This document shows, piece after piece, positions 34,090-44,594 of a stretch of 64,000 bases of DNA. The stretch is from Isoetes taiwanensis. Lineage: Eukaryota > Streptophyta > Lycopodiopsida > Isoetales > Isoetaceae. Under the pieces are notes generated by a model. The model saw only the letters and a program-made list of their open reading frames with translations. It searched no databases and was not told where the DNA came from. Numbering within the stretch: the first letter of the stretch is position 1; every line of letters begins with the position of its first letter. The translations under genes were made by a program, and so were the position numbers. The stretch covers positions 19,750,237 through 19,814,236 of the forward strand of contig JAJEKV010000013.1 of assembly GCA_021234155.1 (NCBI GenBank). The letters run 5' to 3'.

Positions 34090-35241
34090 TTAGCGAACCA
34101 TTAATGCATTAGTGAAAGAAACCATCTTAGCAAGAGAGGACATACGCGGGTAAATCATTTCCAGATTGTTTAAAATGAACCATATGCCATGGTCAAGCCA
34201 GATAATACTACTATTGCATTTGTCATCTTTCTTCTTCATCATCTTAAGATTTTTGTCACATTTGCAAGTGAAATACGGATTTGGATATGCCATATGTCCT
34301 TTATGAGTTCTCCACATGCGTTTTAGATAGAAATCATCACGTACCAGATTTGGATATGCCATATGTCCTTTTTGGCAGATTTGGATACCATTGTTCTTAC
34401 TGCAAGGTTGAGTAAAAAAATCCATATCCACTGGGATGTCCTTGTCAATTCTGTTAAAATGTTTCTCAAGTTTATGAGCAGCAGCATTTGCTGCCTTAAT
34501 TTCCTCCTTATTGATTCCAGCTAGAAAAACCCAAGTTTCCAGACTAATTGGTGCCAAAGCTCCAAAGTTTTGGCTCTTCCAAATGCAGTGGTCATAAGTC
34601 GCACTATAACATTCCACTGTTTTTTCAGTGATTACAGGGAAACAAGCAGAATTGGAAAGGTTCAGATTCGGGACCTTATCATCAGGATCAAAATTAGGCT
34701 CAGTTTCAAAATTACACAGCTCTTCTTGACTATCAAACTGAAAGATATCAGCAGCAGTAAGATCTTTGTCAGAGAATAAGCACTCCATTCCTTCATGTTG
34801 AATATCATTAGCAGGCTCCTTAGAATCTTTCTCAAATGAAGGGACAATATCATTGGCTGATTCAAGAGCAGTAAGCCCTTCCATGAAAATAATAGCCATG
34901 CTATCCTCAAGGACAGTCCTTATGGTGTTGGCATCAGCAAAGACAACATTAATACATTCTTTGCACTTTGCATAATCAAAGTTAAGCTTTCTCATCTGAT
35001 AATATAATCTGAACCAGCCATTGAATCCTAAAAAAGTGACTAAGGATTTATTCTTTTCGATCAGATTTACCTCCTTAAATAAAATGTAGGAGTGGATTTC
35101 CTTATTCTTTATGCATGCCAAAATAGTTTGCACAGCAAAATTTGGGCTATTGATCTGCTGCTCATTGTACTTTAATTGCACTAGCTCCATAATCCAATTG
35201 TTGTCAATCTCAGTAGCATCCATCAATTTTCTTGTAATATC
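34090..35241 (-). CDS. PLE main ORF, N-terminal part (second exon)
   Basis: An open frame of about 383 codons from the inferred splice acceptor (AG at 35243-35242) to the stop at 34090. The first in-frame ATG is at 35223. It reads DITRKLMDATEIDNN at the start, includes paired Cys (FTCKCDKNLK) near the C-end and an acidic middle part. No GIY-YIG nuclease or other named domain could be recognised. A 25-bp sequence (34278-34302) is repeated at 34347-34371, exactly 69 bp apart, so the frame is kept and KGHMAYPN appears twice. The acceptor joins in phase with the CAG|GT donor of the leading exon at 44595-44951. Role within the PLE unknown. Confidence 0.6.
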   Translation of the reverse strand, partial: DITRKLMDATEIDNNWIMELVQLKYNEQQINSPNFAVQTILACIKNKEIHSYILFKEVNLIEKNKSLVTFLGFNGWFRLYYQMRKLNFDYAKCKECINVVFADANTIRTVLEDSMAIIFMEGLTALESANDIVPSFEKDSKEPANDIQHEGMECLFSDKDLTAADIFQFDSQEELCNFETEPNFDPDDKVPNLNLSNSACFPVITEKTVECYSATYDHCIWKSQNFGALAPISLETWVFLAGINKEEIKAANAAAHKLEKHFNRIDKDIPVDMDFFTQPCSKNNGIQICQKGHMAYPNLVRDDFYLKRMWRTHKGHMAYPNPYFTCKCDKNLKMMKKKDDKCNSSIIWLDHGIWFILNNLEMIYPRMSSLAKMVSFTNALMVR

Positions 35242-35794
35242 CTATAAAAACTCATATCTATTAGTACCAAAAATATTTTTAGCATAAATTAACCACCTGA
35301 AAATTAGATAACCATAATTATGGTCTCTAGTAGAACTAGAGAACTGAGTATTGATAAAAAAACCTTCAACCTGAACAAACAGACTTTCTACCTTTAAAAG
35401 ACTTTTATTAAAGACTTTTTCAAGGTACAATTGGCAGCCCTAAGTATGAAACAGGTGTATTTCCACTTAGGCCATAATATGGTTACTGAATATCCAAAAT
35501 ACATCAACAAACTGTTTAAAGCAAATAAATTTACAAAGGGGAATAAAACTTGTAACTCCAAAAAGGTCATAATATACATGAGAAATCTAGAGATACAACA
35601 AAACTCAGAATAATCTGCTATTTTAACCAGCAGCAAACATCTGTATAAAAGAGTAGAAAGAAGGTACTGACCTTGTATAATACACAAATATATCATATGC
35701 AGTACAAAAATAACATTACATAGATAATTCTTGAAAAATCCTTGATAAAAGAGTCTTGCCAGCATTATGAATAATGTGAAAAACACACAGGGAG

Positions 35795-35886
35795 CAAGAA
35801 ATCCCGTTACCTGCAGCAAACCATAGGAACATTAGCCTTAGTCAGGGTAAAGACCTAAGCGCTAGCAGGTAAGCTTAGATTTCTTG
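35795..35886 (-). ncRNA. Covarying structured motif in pLTR (right, subfamily B)
   Basis: Identical in pairing to 25214-25305: CAAGAAATC (35795-35803) with GATTTCTTG (35878-35886), inner ACCTGC with GCAGGT. It is not independent evidence, as the two pLTRs are near-identical. Confidence 0.6.
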
Positions 35887-37510
35887 GGCTCATCGCCCTT
35901 CACCATGCATGTCTTAATAAACAAACTAGAAGGTGTAAAAACTGAGGAAACTTTCCGAATTAAACCTATAACTCATATGGCTAACAATCATGCTATAGCA
36001 TAGACGGAGTTTTAGAGGTAATAAGAGGAGGTTAAGGCCAACTCCGATCTGGTAATATGTTAGCAAGTTCCATTTATACCAAACATGTAAACAAATAAAC
36101 CCAAAAGGTGACTGTTCATTACTTTACACAAGTAACACTTACGAAAGCACTTACTAAGCATAGAGAAATACCCAAGATCAAAGGTTTATAGCCGTTTCAA
36201 GTAATAATCATAAAGTCAAGCTTATGAGAACATAAAGTGAGAATAGTAACAGGAACATACATGACTGTTAACTAAAGTAGAGAGAACTTCAGATCAGATA
36301 TACCTAAGAGAATACAAATAGCAGCAGAACGAATCATGAAACATCATGGGACTATGTATATTTTCTATAGCAAAGCATCCAGCATAATAATTTTAGAACA
36401 AATAGCAGCAATACAGAAGATCTAAAGGAGGAAAATAAAGAAAGTACCACTGGAGTAAGGGTAAATACCATAGAAAAACCAGCCAAGAACAATAACACGT
36501 TAATTAAAATGATGCTATACTACAAAATAGCCATATACCTATAAGGAATAAAATACGGTTATAGAGCTAGCCAGCCCAGTAAATAAACCTAGGCCCTGAA
36601 TCTACAGTCCATAGAAAGACTATCAACATAGAGATGAACTCAAAAGAGAATAAACACCAGCAGGACCAATAAGCTTTTGGAGAGTTTAAAGCAGAACAGT
36701 AACTACATTATTATTTGGCAACATACTATAGGTTAGTAGAAGCTAGAGCCATAATAGCTGAAAAACAATAATCAGATATGCAAATAGACGAATCATAGAT
36801 ATAATTCAGAGACATAATATATCCTGTCTACAACTGGAGAAGTAAATACAATAATAACCACATAAACTGTCTAAAATGGGTTGAAAGCCAAAGCAGACAC
36901 AATAGATCAAGAAGCAATACTAAAAGTGTATAGGCACACATTTCCTGAACAATATTACGTAGCTACTCAATCTTCCATCTCTTTAGATCAGCAGACCACT
37001 GCAACTGAATTCAAAATCGCTCACCTTGGGGAGGACCGTCCTATAACTGCACTTTTCACAGTATTTTGCCACTCTCTGGGGGAAATGGTGGCTCTGGAGC
37101 TGTATCGGGTCTGATTTCCTATGGATTGTGTCTTCACTACCCCTCCCAATGGACGCTCATATTTCTATCTCCACTGAATCCAGCTCTCAGTTATCCAACC
37201 CATCAACAACTTCTCCTACCAGAGGAGGGTCCATCTTTCGTTCAGTTATCTTGACCAACGGGATATATCTGTGGTGGGGGTGGATAGAGGGGCCTGTTGC
37301 TGAACTTTGGGCGACTCTGATTGATAACAGATCAATCTTTGCTGATCAGTTTCATTGTTTAGGAGGTCTCCTTATTCAAGGCGATCCGGCAGTGGTTAGA
37401 CGCACGATCAGGTTTTTGTGCTTTGCTGACCCAAATATCTTACCCTCTCAAGCTCTTGTTGTACATCCCTTCTGGCTCGAAAGTGGATACTGGTTAGAGC
37501 TCTACTAGAA

Positions 37511-38320
37511 ATGGCTGGTCATCCTCAGGTTGAGGGAGGGGCTAAAATTATCTCATGTGTAGAAGACACCTCTGGAAATATCTCTTTACATATTCCAGAG
37601 GTTGCAGACCGAATTCGTCGCCTGGAAAAGCTAGGTCTCATTGGCAAAGTCATCAAAGGTAATCCAAGTCTTGTGGAGGTGACAAAAGTTCTTGAACGAG
37701 TCTGTAGAGCAAATGTTCCCCCCAGAGTTATCTGGCTTGGGAACCTATATTTCCTAGTTACCGCCAATACAGAAAATGATGCAAATATTCTATTCAAAAG
37801 AGGTATAGTTTCGTCCATGAATGGTCAGTGCCTCCTTCAGAGATGGCGAGAAGACTTTGACCCCCATAATCCAGATGCATGTTTCTACCCTGTATGGGTC
37901 TCCCTCAGCAGTTTAAGATCTGAGTATTGGACAGAAAAAGCCTTTAAGTCAATTGCAGCTCCACTTGGGGAATATATTTCTATGGGCAGTAGCAGTCTTG
38001 AAGCGCCAAAGATCTGCATTTCAATGAACATCTTAAAGCCTATTCCTGAGCATGTAACTTTCAAAGGCTACAAGGCCCAAAACATTCTGTTTAACCTTGT
38101 AACTTCTGGTCTGCCAGAACCCTGTCCCTTATGTGGAGCAAGAATCCATGCATCTGCACTTTGCTCGATTCCAGGAGAACATCCCCAACAAATGGCTGAC
38201 ATAATGGCATCTAAAGGGAAGGAGGTTGCTGAGGAGGACGGTTATACTCTAGTGTCAAAGTCTGGCAGAAACAGAGGAAAAGATTTCTTCAATGCCCGTA
38301 AAGGCCGAGGTACATCATAA
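37511..38320 (+). CDS. L1 ORF1, nucleic-acid-binding protein
   Basis: An intact 269-codon frame. The N-terminal 180 residues follow the DUF4283-type RNA-binding fold used in plant L1 ORF1 (pattern WLGNLYFLVTA, then FKRGIVSSMNGQCLLQRW and a YPVWVSLSSL segment). CPLCGARIHASALC near residues 212-225 is a zinc-knuckle-like cluster, also usual there. ORF1 proteins coat LINE RNA in ribonucleoprotein particles. The frame ends at 38320, and a second long frame starts at once in another register, so the original protein was probably longer. Confidence 0.75.
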   Translation: MAGHPQVEGGAKIISCVEDTSGNISLHIPEVADRIRRLEKLGLIGKVIKGNPSLVEVTKVLERVCRANVPPRVIWLGNLYFLVTANTENDANILFKRGIVSSMNGQCLLQRWREDFDPHNPDACFYPVWVSLSSLRSEYWTEKAFKSIAAPLGEYISMGSSSLEAPKICISMNILKPIPEHVTFKGYKAQNILFNLVTSGLPEPCPLCGARIHASALCSIPGEHPQQMADIMASKGKEVAEEDGYTLVSKSGRNRGKDFFNARKGRGTS

Positions 38321-38340
38321 GCTCTGGTCCAAACTACCAA

Positions 38341-39264
38341 GTGGGGGAATGTTCAGATCCAAAAAGCTCTAGTCCCAAGGACTGTTTGCAGGTTCAGTCC
38401 AATGTTGGCAAAAATCCCTCTGGTCTGGTTCAGAATTTGTTCGATGCAAACTTAATGGGAAGAGAAGGACCTTCTGAGATGGTGGATATCACTATCACAA
38501 AGAAAGATACCAAATCTTCAACGATGTGCCCCTTTGGTCCAGATGTTGACCCCCTCTTGGATAATGACACTGCACCAGACAAAGAGCAGACAAGTGTCCC
38601 CCCTAATGGTGAGCTAGGTTTGACCAGCAAAGTGGATCTGACCAATACCATGTTGGAAATCAACCCATCTCAGCCTGACAACGTGGCTTCCAACTTGGCA
38701 CCCAAGCTGACTGAGCCGAATGATCCAAGAAAAGACCCTGCACTCAATGAAGACCCTGCACCAGAGATTGAGCTTACACCAGACAGTGAACTGTCACATA
38801 CCCAAATTAGATGTGAGCCGGATTCAACCAGCCAAGTTGCCCTGGATTCAACCAGCCAAGTTGCCCTGACCAGTGCCATGGTGGGCATCAACCCATCTGA
38901 TCTTGACAAATCTGCACCCAAGTTAGATGAATATAGAAGGATCTTGCATGGCAGCACTTTGCATAGCAGCACTTTGCATGGCAGCACGCCTGGCTCCCAA
39001 GGAACGGAACTGAATTACAATGAAGAGTCAGCCAATCTTCAAGAGGGAGCCACCTTGGAGAAAATCACTGACATCTTGGAAGACATTGAAGCAGAAAATG
39101 AGGCAGAGGACAGGCCCATCACAAAGCCCTTTACAAGTGCCATAGAGAAGAAAAGGAAGGGAAGACAGCAAAAGAGGGTCTCGTTTGAACCAGGAATCAT
39201 TGCTGAGGTCCTTCATAAACACTCTATCTCGGAAGGTGCTAGCAGGGGAAAAAGGACAACCTAA
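38341..39264 (+). CDS. L1 ORF1 C-terminal acidic tail (frameshifted continuation)
   Basis: 307 codons rich in Pro, Ser, Asp and Glu, with a basic C-terminus (KKRKGRQQKRV). It has small internal tandem repeats: DSTSQVAL twice and a LHGST-type repeat three times. It follows ORF1 by about 20 bp in a different frame, so one indel probably split a single ~600-residue ORF1. Low-complexity tails are common in plant ORF1 proteins. No domain recognised. The start codon given is not the true one. Confidence 0.55.
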   Translation: MGECSDPKSSSPKDCLQVQSNVGKNPSGLVQNLFDANLMGREGPSEMVDITITKKDTKSSTMCPFGPDVDPLLDNDTAPDKEQTSVPPNGELGLTSKVDLTNTMLEINPSQPDNVASNLAPKLTEPNDPRKDPALNEDPAPEIELTPDSELSHTQIRCEPDSTSQVALDSTSQVALTSAMVGINPSDLDKSAPKLDEYRRILHGSTLHSSTLHGSTPGSQGTELNYNEESANLQEGATLEKITDILEDIEAENEAEDRPITKPFTSAIEKKRKGRQQKRVSFEPGIIAEVLHKHSISEGASRGKRTT

Positions 39265-39269
39265 AAGTA

Positions 39270-40427
39270 ATGGCAGCTAGTATACATATAGAGGGAATCC
39301 TATCCCTTAAGCAGTTTTTTGTTGCGACTTACTCTATGGGAGCCTTATCTCGTCTTGGAGGTAAGTTTTTGAACCATCTCCCGTGCGATTATGTATGTTT
39401 TCCCATATTAAGTAGTAAAATGATGGTTGTGGCAATTTGTTGGTGGAAGTTAAGTCATGGCATAAGGATGCCTTGGCTAACCCGAAACTCTAGCTTGCTT
39501 GTTAAGATAATGCTGCAATGTAAGAAGGTTGGCCTCCAAAAGATTGGGACCACCTTAAACTGTTGGCAACTTGGCAGTGAAAGAATGCTTTGTCAAATAT
39601 TGGATGACAGCAGGATTATGGCAGTAAGGGTACAAGCCCATAGTGAACATGGCAGATTTATGTACTGTACTCTTCTACTACAATTGGCAGATCCAATGCT
39701 GAAAATGCAGTATGTACTTTTTGGTATACTCAAAAGAATCAAAATAGGTCTTTGGAAGATGCAGAATGAAGTCTTTGTAATGGCTACGCAAAAATATGCC
39801 TACATGGTACGACAATTAAAATGTAAACTATGTAATGGGGACAGACTACTGGGGCCCTTTGAAATAAGGCTAGGAATTGCATGTATTTGGTCTGATATTT
39901 TCTTTGGGAAGAAACAAACGTGTACCACAACTTGCAAACAAATTCAATCCTTTATAGTACAAATTGTGTTTGCACTTTGTAACCTGCCCATCAACAACTT
40001 TTTTCAAGTACCCTGGATTAGATTTCAGAATATTAAGGGGGGATGGGGCACTGGAAGTTCTAGGAATATGGGTAATGTCCTTCAAGGTCAAGGGGATCTA
40101 CAACAACAAAGGGCACCGGTGTATTGGCCCCCGTGTAATAGTGACCCGTGTCTTGGTACAAAAGGGAGACAAAGCCAGAAGCAACTAGCAAATACCCTGG
40201 ATCAAAGTGATTGGGGGATCATAATGGGCAACCCTTGGGATGAGTGCCACATAGGAATAGATTCTCCCCGAAGGGAAGGAGAGGTCACAGTTTTATTCTG
40301 GGACGGGCATGGGGATCTGGGGAATAACAATGAAAATAGTCTCGTGGAACCTTCGGGAATTAAAAGGGTTTTGAAAGGGGCGAAAATCGGCAGCCATAAG
40401 ATCTATGAATCGACGACGTCATCATGA
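39270..40427 (+). CDS. Long open frame of unknown nature between ORF1 and ORF2
   Basis: 385 codons without a stop in a place where plant L1 elements normally have only a short spacer. The composition is odd (many Cys, Trp, Met, Ile) and no domain is seen. Its last 30 codons overlap the endonuclease start in a different frame. It may be a by-product of sequence whose real frame has decayed, or an extra ORF. I do not assign a function. Confidence 0.3.
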   Translation: MAASIHIEGILSLKQFFVATYSMGALSRLGGKFLNHLPCDYVCFPILSSKMMVVAICWWKLSHGIRMPWLTRNSSLLVKIMLQCKKVGLQKIGTTLNCWQLGSERMLCQILDDSRIMAVRVQAHSEHGRFMYCTLLLQLADPMLKMQYVLFGILKRIKIGLWKMQNEVFVMATQKYAYMVRQLKCKLCNGDRLLGPFEIRLGIACIWSDIFFGKKQTCTTTCKQIQSFIVQIVFALCNLPINNFFQVPWIRFQNIKGGWGTGSSRNMGNVLQGQGDLQQQRAPVYWPPCNSDPCLGTKGRQSQKQLANTLDQSDWGIIMGNPWDECHIGIDSPRREGEVTVLFWDGHGDLGNNNENSLVEPSGIKRVLKGAKIGSHKIYESTTSS

Positions 40428-41160
40428 TACAAGAACACGAGCTCCCGGACTTTGAATCTAGCTCATTAGGGGGATGGGTGGGTAGCCAGTATTCCGCTCT
40501 TACCTGTGCAGCTAGAGGCACCAAAGGGGGGACCGGAATTCTATGGAGAGGTCTAACTAGCAACCTCCAATATGTGGGAACTGATGGAAGATGGCAGGCA
40601 ATACAATTTGAAACAGATGGAATCCAATGGGGCTGATTAACATATATGCCACCAACAAACCTGCAGTAAAGAGTCGTGCTATGGAGAGATAAATACGTGG
40701 TTGGTCACCAACCGGGGAGGCTTGGATTTTAGGTGGTGACCTCAACATGACGGATGTATGGGACCAAAAGCTTGGGCTCATCAGGAACCTCTTAGGGGAA
40801 GAGAGGGTAGCATGGGATTCTCTTCTCAATAATAATGGATTTGCTCTCCTCCCACCATCGAATACTCCATACTCCTGGTCAAATAAGCAAAAAGGTATGG
40901 ACAGAGTTTATTGTCTTCTGGATAGATTCTATTTGGCCAACAAGTCGGCCCCGTTCATGGATAAGTGTTTTGTCGAAGGGGACCTTACCTTCTCACAGTC
41001 TGATCATGTGCCACAAAAACTAGTATTGGAGGATCTTCCCTTTGCTAGACGAAAGGGCAATACTCCCTTTAAATTCAATACTGGGCTCTTAGGGAAGGAA
41101 GCATTCTGTAATCCCTTTAGAGAATTTATTCTCGGCGCCAACCAAGGGAGGAAGGGCTCC
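40330..41160 (+). pseudogene. L1 ORF2 endonuclease domain (broken)
   Basis: Starts MKIVSWNLREL at 40330, the usual first residues of L1 endonuclease, then stops after 14 codons. Pieces continue in other frames: GGTGILWRG near 40531, INIYATNKPAVKSR near 40640, GGDLNMTD near 40733 (metal-binding GD.N motif), SWSNKQKGMDRVYCLLDRF near 40875 and SQSDHVP near 41000 (catalytic SDH). At least three frame breaks. It would nick target DNA for priming if intact. Confidence 0.75.
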
Positions 41161-41165
41161 CTAGC

Positions 41166-42854
41166 ATGAAAGCATGGGTTAAAATAAATGCCCTGATGAA
41201 AGATTGGATAAAAAGATGGGGTAGAGAGCGTGCCCAGGAGTTCCGAAGGTCTAAAGCCGATCTCTATAATGAAATTCGACAAGTCAAACAAGATTTAGTT
41301 TCAGACCCATTCAACATTGCATATCAGAAAGTTGAGGAAGAATTAACTATCAGAGTTAAAGCAATAGAGGAAGAGGAAGCCCGTGGGGCAGCTATGAGAT
41401 CTAGGACTAAGTGGTATGCTGAAGTGGATCATGAGAACTCCAAGTGTTTCTTTAGATTGGCAGGAGCCAGGTTGGCCGAGAATAGCATTACCTCGGTAAT
41501 TGATGACCAGCATCAAGTCATAAAAGGGGAGGCAGAAATAAAAGCATTCTTTAGAAACAGCTACGAAGGGCTTTTTGAGGAAGAGCCTCTTCCAAATGAT
41601 TACTCCTCCCATTGCTCCAAATGGTTACCCTCTATCAGTCAAGGTCTTTCAATAAACAACGAGGAGAACAGACTATTGCTTCAGGAACCAGGAGATGCAG
41701 AAATATACAAAGCGTTAAGTTCTCTAGCTTCTGGGAAATCCCCCGGGCCAGATGGGTTCCCACCAGAGTTCTATGTAGAATTCTGGGATATCTTGGGTCC
41801 TTCCTTTGTTGCAGCATTCAAAGGAGCCTGGGCTGTCAGATATCTTCACCCAGCCTTGGCAAATGGATTCATTGCACTCATCCCAAAAGTGAGCAGACCT
41901 CAGGCCATCAATGAATGGAGACCGATTGCACTAACCAATGTTCTGTATAAAGTGATCATGAAAGTCATAGCTATTCGAATTAAACCAATCCTAGCCCGTG
42001 TAATAGGATGTGAACAATCAGCATTTCTTCCAAATAGAAACATCCTGGACAATTACCTGGCCGCTAGGGAGGGGCTTCACTGGTGTAAGCACTCAGGCCA
42101 GGAATGTGTTATGCTTAAACTTGACTTTCGCAGAGCTTATGACACACTTAGATGGAGTGGGTTGAAGGAGGTCATGGCACATATGGGTTTTGAAACAGAC
42201 TTCATTAATCTAGTTATGGGCTTGAACAAGATGGCATCTGCATCAGTATTGGTGAATGGCCAGCCCTCTGGCCTCTTTGACCTCAGAAAAGGAATTAGAC
42301 AGGGCTGTCCACTTGCTCTGTACCTATTCCTGATCATGGCAAACCTTTTAACTCGAATGGTGAAGGAATTGGAAGCAAGAGGCATGGTAAATGGTTTAAC
42401 TCTTCCAGGTTCAGACCGAAGGCTGTCAATAATGCAATATGCGGATGATACTTTCCTTTTCTTAAGATATGATGATAAGAGTTTTGAAGCCTTTCAGGAG
42501 GCACTGGGTTCCTTTTTTTCTATAGCTGGAATAGAAATAAACCCAGCCAAATGTGCTGCTATATGGCCATTTGACGGGGTCGTTGATGCAAGGGTAAAGG
42601 CATGGAACTTTCATACAGTCGCTGCCTCAGACACGGTGAAACTTTTGGGTATGCCTCTTAATCTGGCAGAAAATCTAAAAGGTCTGTGGTCTCCAATTGT
42701 AGAAAAGATTCGAAAAAAGGTCAATTTGTGGTCCTGCAAAGCTCTCTCAACTATAGGACGGTGTGTTAGGCAAATGCAATCCTCAACGCCACTCACATCT
42801 ACTATTCGTCGGCAATTGTGGCGCAAAAATATGTATATGATCAAATTATGGTAA
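41166..42854 (+). CDS. L1 ORF2 reverse transcriptase domain
   Basis: A 562-codon frame. Signatures: GKSPGPDGFPPEFY (about residues 190-203), ALIPKVSRP, INEWRPIALTNVLYKV, LPNRNILDNYLAAREG, LKLDFRRAYDTLRW (motif A), IRQGCPLALYLFLI (motif B, with Leu where P is usual) and MQYADDTFLF (motif C, catalytic Asp pair). This is the plant L1 RT pattern. The frame ends in a frameshift near 42835, and the rest of ORF2 continues in 42818-43243 and 43274-43849. The first codon is only the start of the open stretch, as the endonuclease should precede it in the same protein. Confidence 0.8.
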   Translation: MKAWVKINALMKDWIKRWGRERAQEFRRSKADLYNEIRQVKQDLVSDPFNIAYQKVEEELTIRVKAIEEEEARGAAMRSRTKWYAEVDHENSKCFFRLAGARLAENSITSVIDDQHQVIKGEAEIKAFFRNSYEGLFEEEPLPNDYSSHCSKWLPSISQGLSINNEENRLLLQEPGDAEIYKALSSLASGKSPGPDGFPPEFYVEFWDILGPSFVAAFKGAWAVRYLHPALANGFIALIPKVSRPQAINEWRPIALTNVLYKVIMKVIAIRIKPILARVIGCEQSAFLPNRNILDNYLAAREGLHWCKHSGQECVMLKLDFRRAYDTLRWSGLKEVMAHMGFETDFINLVMGLNKMASASVLVNGQPSGLFDLRKGIRQGCPLALYLFLIMANLLTRMVKELEARGMVNGLTLPGSDRRLSIMQYADDTFLFLRYDDKSFEAFQEALGSFFSIAGIEINPAKCAAIWPFDGVVDARVKAWNFHTVAASDTVKLLGMPLNLAENLKGLWSPIVEKIRKKVNLWSCKALSTIGRCVRQMQSSTPLTSTIRRQLWRKNMYMIKLW

Positions 42855-43243
42855 TTATCCGCAAGTTCATATGGGGAAAAAAAGCAAAGGTAGCATGGAC
42901 AGAAATGTGTCGTGATAGGAAGGACGGGGGGCTAGGTTGTAAGGACCCAATGGTTCAGGCAAGAGCTCTAGCGGCTAAATTTGTTTGGCGGGCTATTCAG
43001 AATGACAGATCACCAGCAATTGATCTAGTGAGATTTTGGCTCCAACAAGGCAAGATGAGGGTAAACCCTCCATCCCGAGGGGATGAGGACTGGTCTCTCT
43101 TCTATAAGTTCAAATTGGGGGGGCACATCCCCGGTCATGAGAAAAAATTTTGGGAGCTTGGCAAGAAGTGCAAGATTTGTTTCAAGTGGATGATGCTCCA
43201 AGGGAAGCTTCGGATGTCTCGGTTTATTTTGGAATGTAACTAA
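42818..43243 (+). pseudogene. L1 ORF2, post-RT linker
   Basis: Contains IIRKFIWGKKAKVAWTEMC and DGGLGCKDPMVQARAL, the well-known plant L1 segment (W...C.PK..GGLG..D...N.ALL.K). It continues the RT after a frameshift and stops before the zinc-finger part. Confidence 0.7.
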
Positions 43244-43273
43244 TTTGGGAGAAGGACCAGCTTCGCTAAGCAA

Positions 43274-43849
43274 TTGGTCCACCCTCGTATCTTTGTTAAG
43301 TGGCGTATGGCGGGAGTAACTAAGGTAGGGCACTTATGGGAAAATGACAGATGGATTTCATGGACCAGACTGAGAGCCCTCATACCTGCTATAGGGGTAG
43401 GGGATAGAAAGGTGTTTAAAAAGATAATGAGGAATGTTAACATGCTCTCAGGGAATGCAGGGCCGGAGGAAAGATGGATATGTGGGGATGAAGATGGTTA
43501 TAAGGTCAGGAGAATATACAGCTTGCTAATGCCACCACCTCCACTAAAGGCTGCTGGCATATTGGGTTTGGATCAAGTAGACACAAAAGAATTATTAACC
43601 GTGTCCTGGACTTCTCTATGCTCGAGGAAACTACAGTTTTTCCGTTGGATCAGTCTACAGGATGGTTTATGCAACATGACTTGGTTACTGAATAGGGATA
43701 TAGTGCATCATGATCTTTGTCCATTGGGAACATGGGGCCTCGAGACTATGGATCATCTCTTCTTCTGCCCAGAAATAAACGACTTCTGGAAATGGGTTAG
43801 TCCAATTATCGGATTGGATATATACCAATTATCATGGCCGAAATACTAG
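43274..43849 (+). pseudogene. L1 ORF2 C-terminal zf-RVT region
   Basis: 191 codons. DEDGYKVRRIYSLL leads into RKLQFFRWISLQDGLCNMTW, then CPLGTWGLETMDHLFFCPE, the C...E...HLFF.C arrangement of the zf-RVT domain at the end of plant L1 ORF2. It is frame-separated from 42818-43243. About 550 bp of 3' UTR and the poly(A) follow. Confidence 0.7.
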
Positions 43850-44412
43850 TCGGGCCTAGGGAAGATATAATCCAACTCTCACTCACCAACATATCTCTGG
43901 TGTGTATGGAAACACCGATGTGGAGTAGCTCTTGGTGGCTTAATTACATCAACAGACCGAATAAAAAATCAGTTTAGCCAAGAGGTGGCCCTCATGGCCC
44001 TCGCCCATCATCGTAAATTTGGACGTAACTACAATAGAGAGCTGGACAGGATAGGAAGTTTGACAGGGGTTCTACTCCTTTTTAGATGCCATTGGGATTC
44101 TCAAGATGGATAAGTGGTACCATCTATCAGCAGAGATAGAGTTATCTTGAGTCCAAATTAATTTGTAAGGGGGGTATCCTTCAATCCATCTCTCTTGGAA
44201 AATGGCTAAAAGAACTGGATAGTATCCCCTCTGGGAGAAGAAGGGAACTCCCCTATAGTAACCCAGGGGTGGAGAAGACTGGAACTAAAACCATGGAGTA
44301 CAAGACTTGGACTCCAGGGATAACCCTGCTTAGAGATAATTCTTCCTATCTCTCCCTAAAGGGAACATCCATTGTATAACTGATTATAATAAATATAATA
44401 CATATCCTTACC

Positions 44413-44445
<33 letters not shown>

Positions 44446-44594
44446 GTATAGGCTCAGCATGAATTTTACAAACAGTAAGAAGTCTACTTAAATAATAGAG
44501 AAACTGGCCAAGACCTGATCAAGCAACTTACTACAATGAATAGAGATATGGAAACAACAACATCTATAGAAAAAACCTAGATAATTCATCCAAC

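Larger units (their letters stand above)
36936..44440 (+). mobile_element. L1-clade LINE, full length, inserted in the PLE pLTR
   Basis: Flanked by a 14-bp target-site duplication AAAAGTGTATAGGC (36922-36935 and 44440-44453), which occurs once in the undisturbed left pLTR at 26350-26363. It ends in a ~26-nt poly(A). Order: 5' UTR, ORF1 (37511-39264, one frameshift), an unexpected long open frame (39270-40427), endonuclease (from 40330), RT (41166-42854) and zf-RVT tail (to 43849). Several frame breaks make ORF2 inactive. The domain set and poly(A) tail fit plant L1 elements. Confidence 0.9.

Noticed and set aside
36881-37508. Open frames upstream of L1 ORF1 (77 and 126 codons)
   Set aside because: The first spans the insertion junction and both lie in the L1 5' region; no domain.
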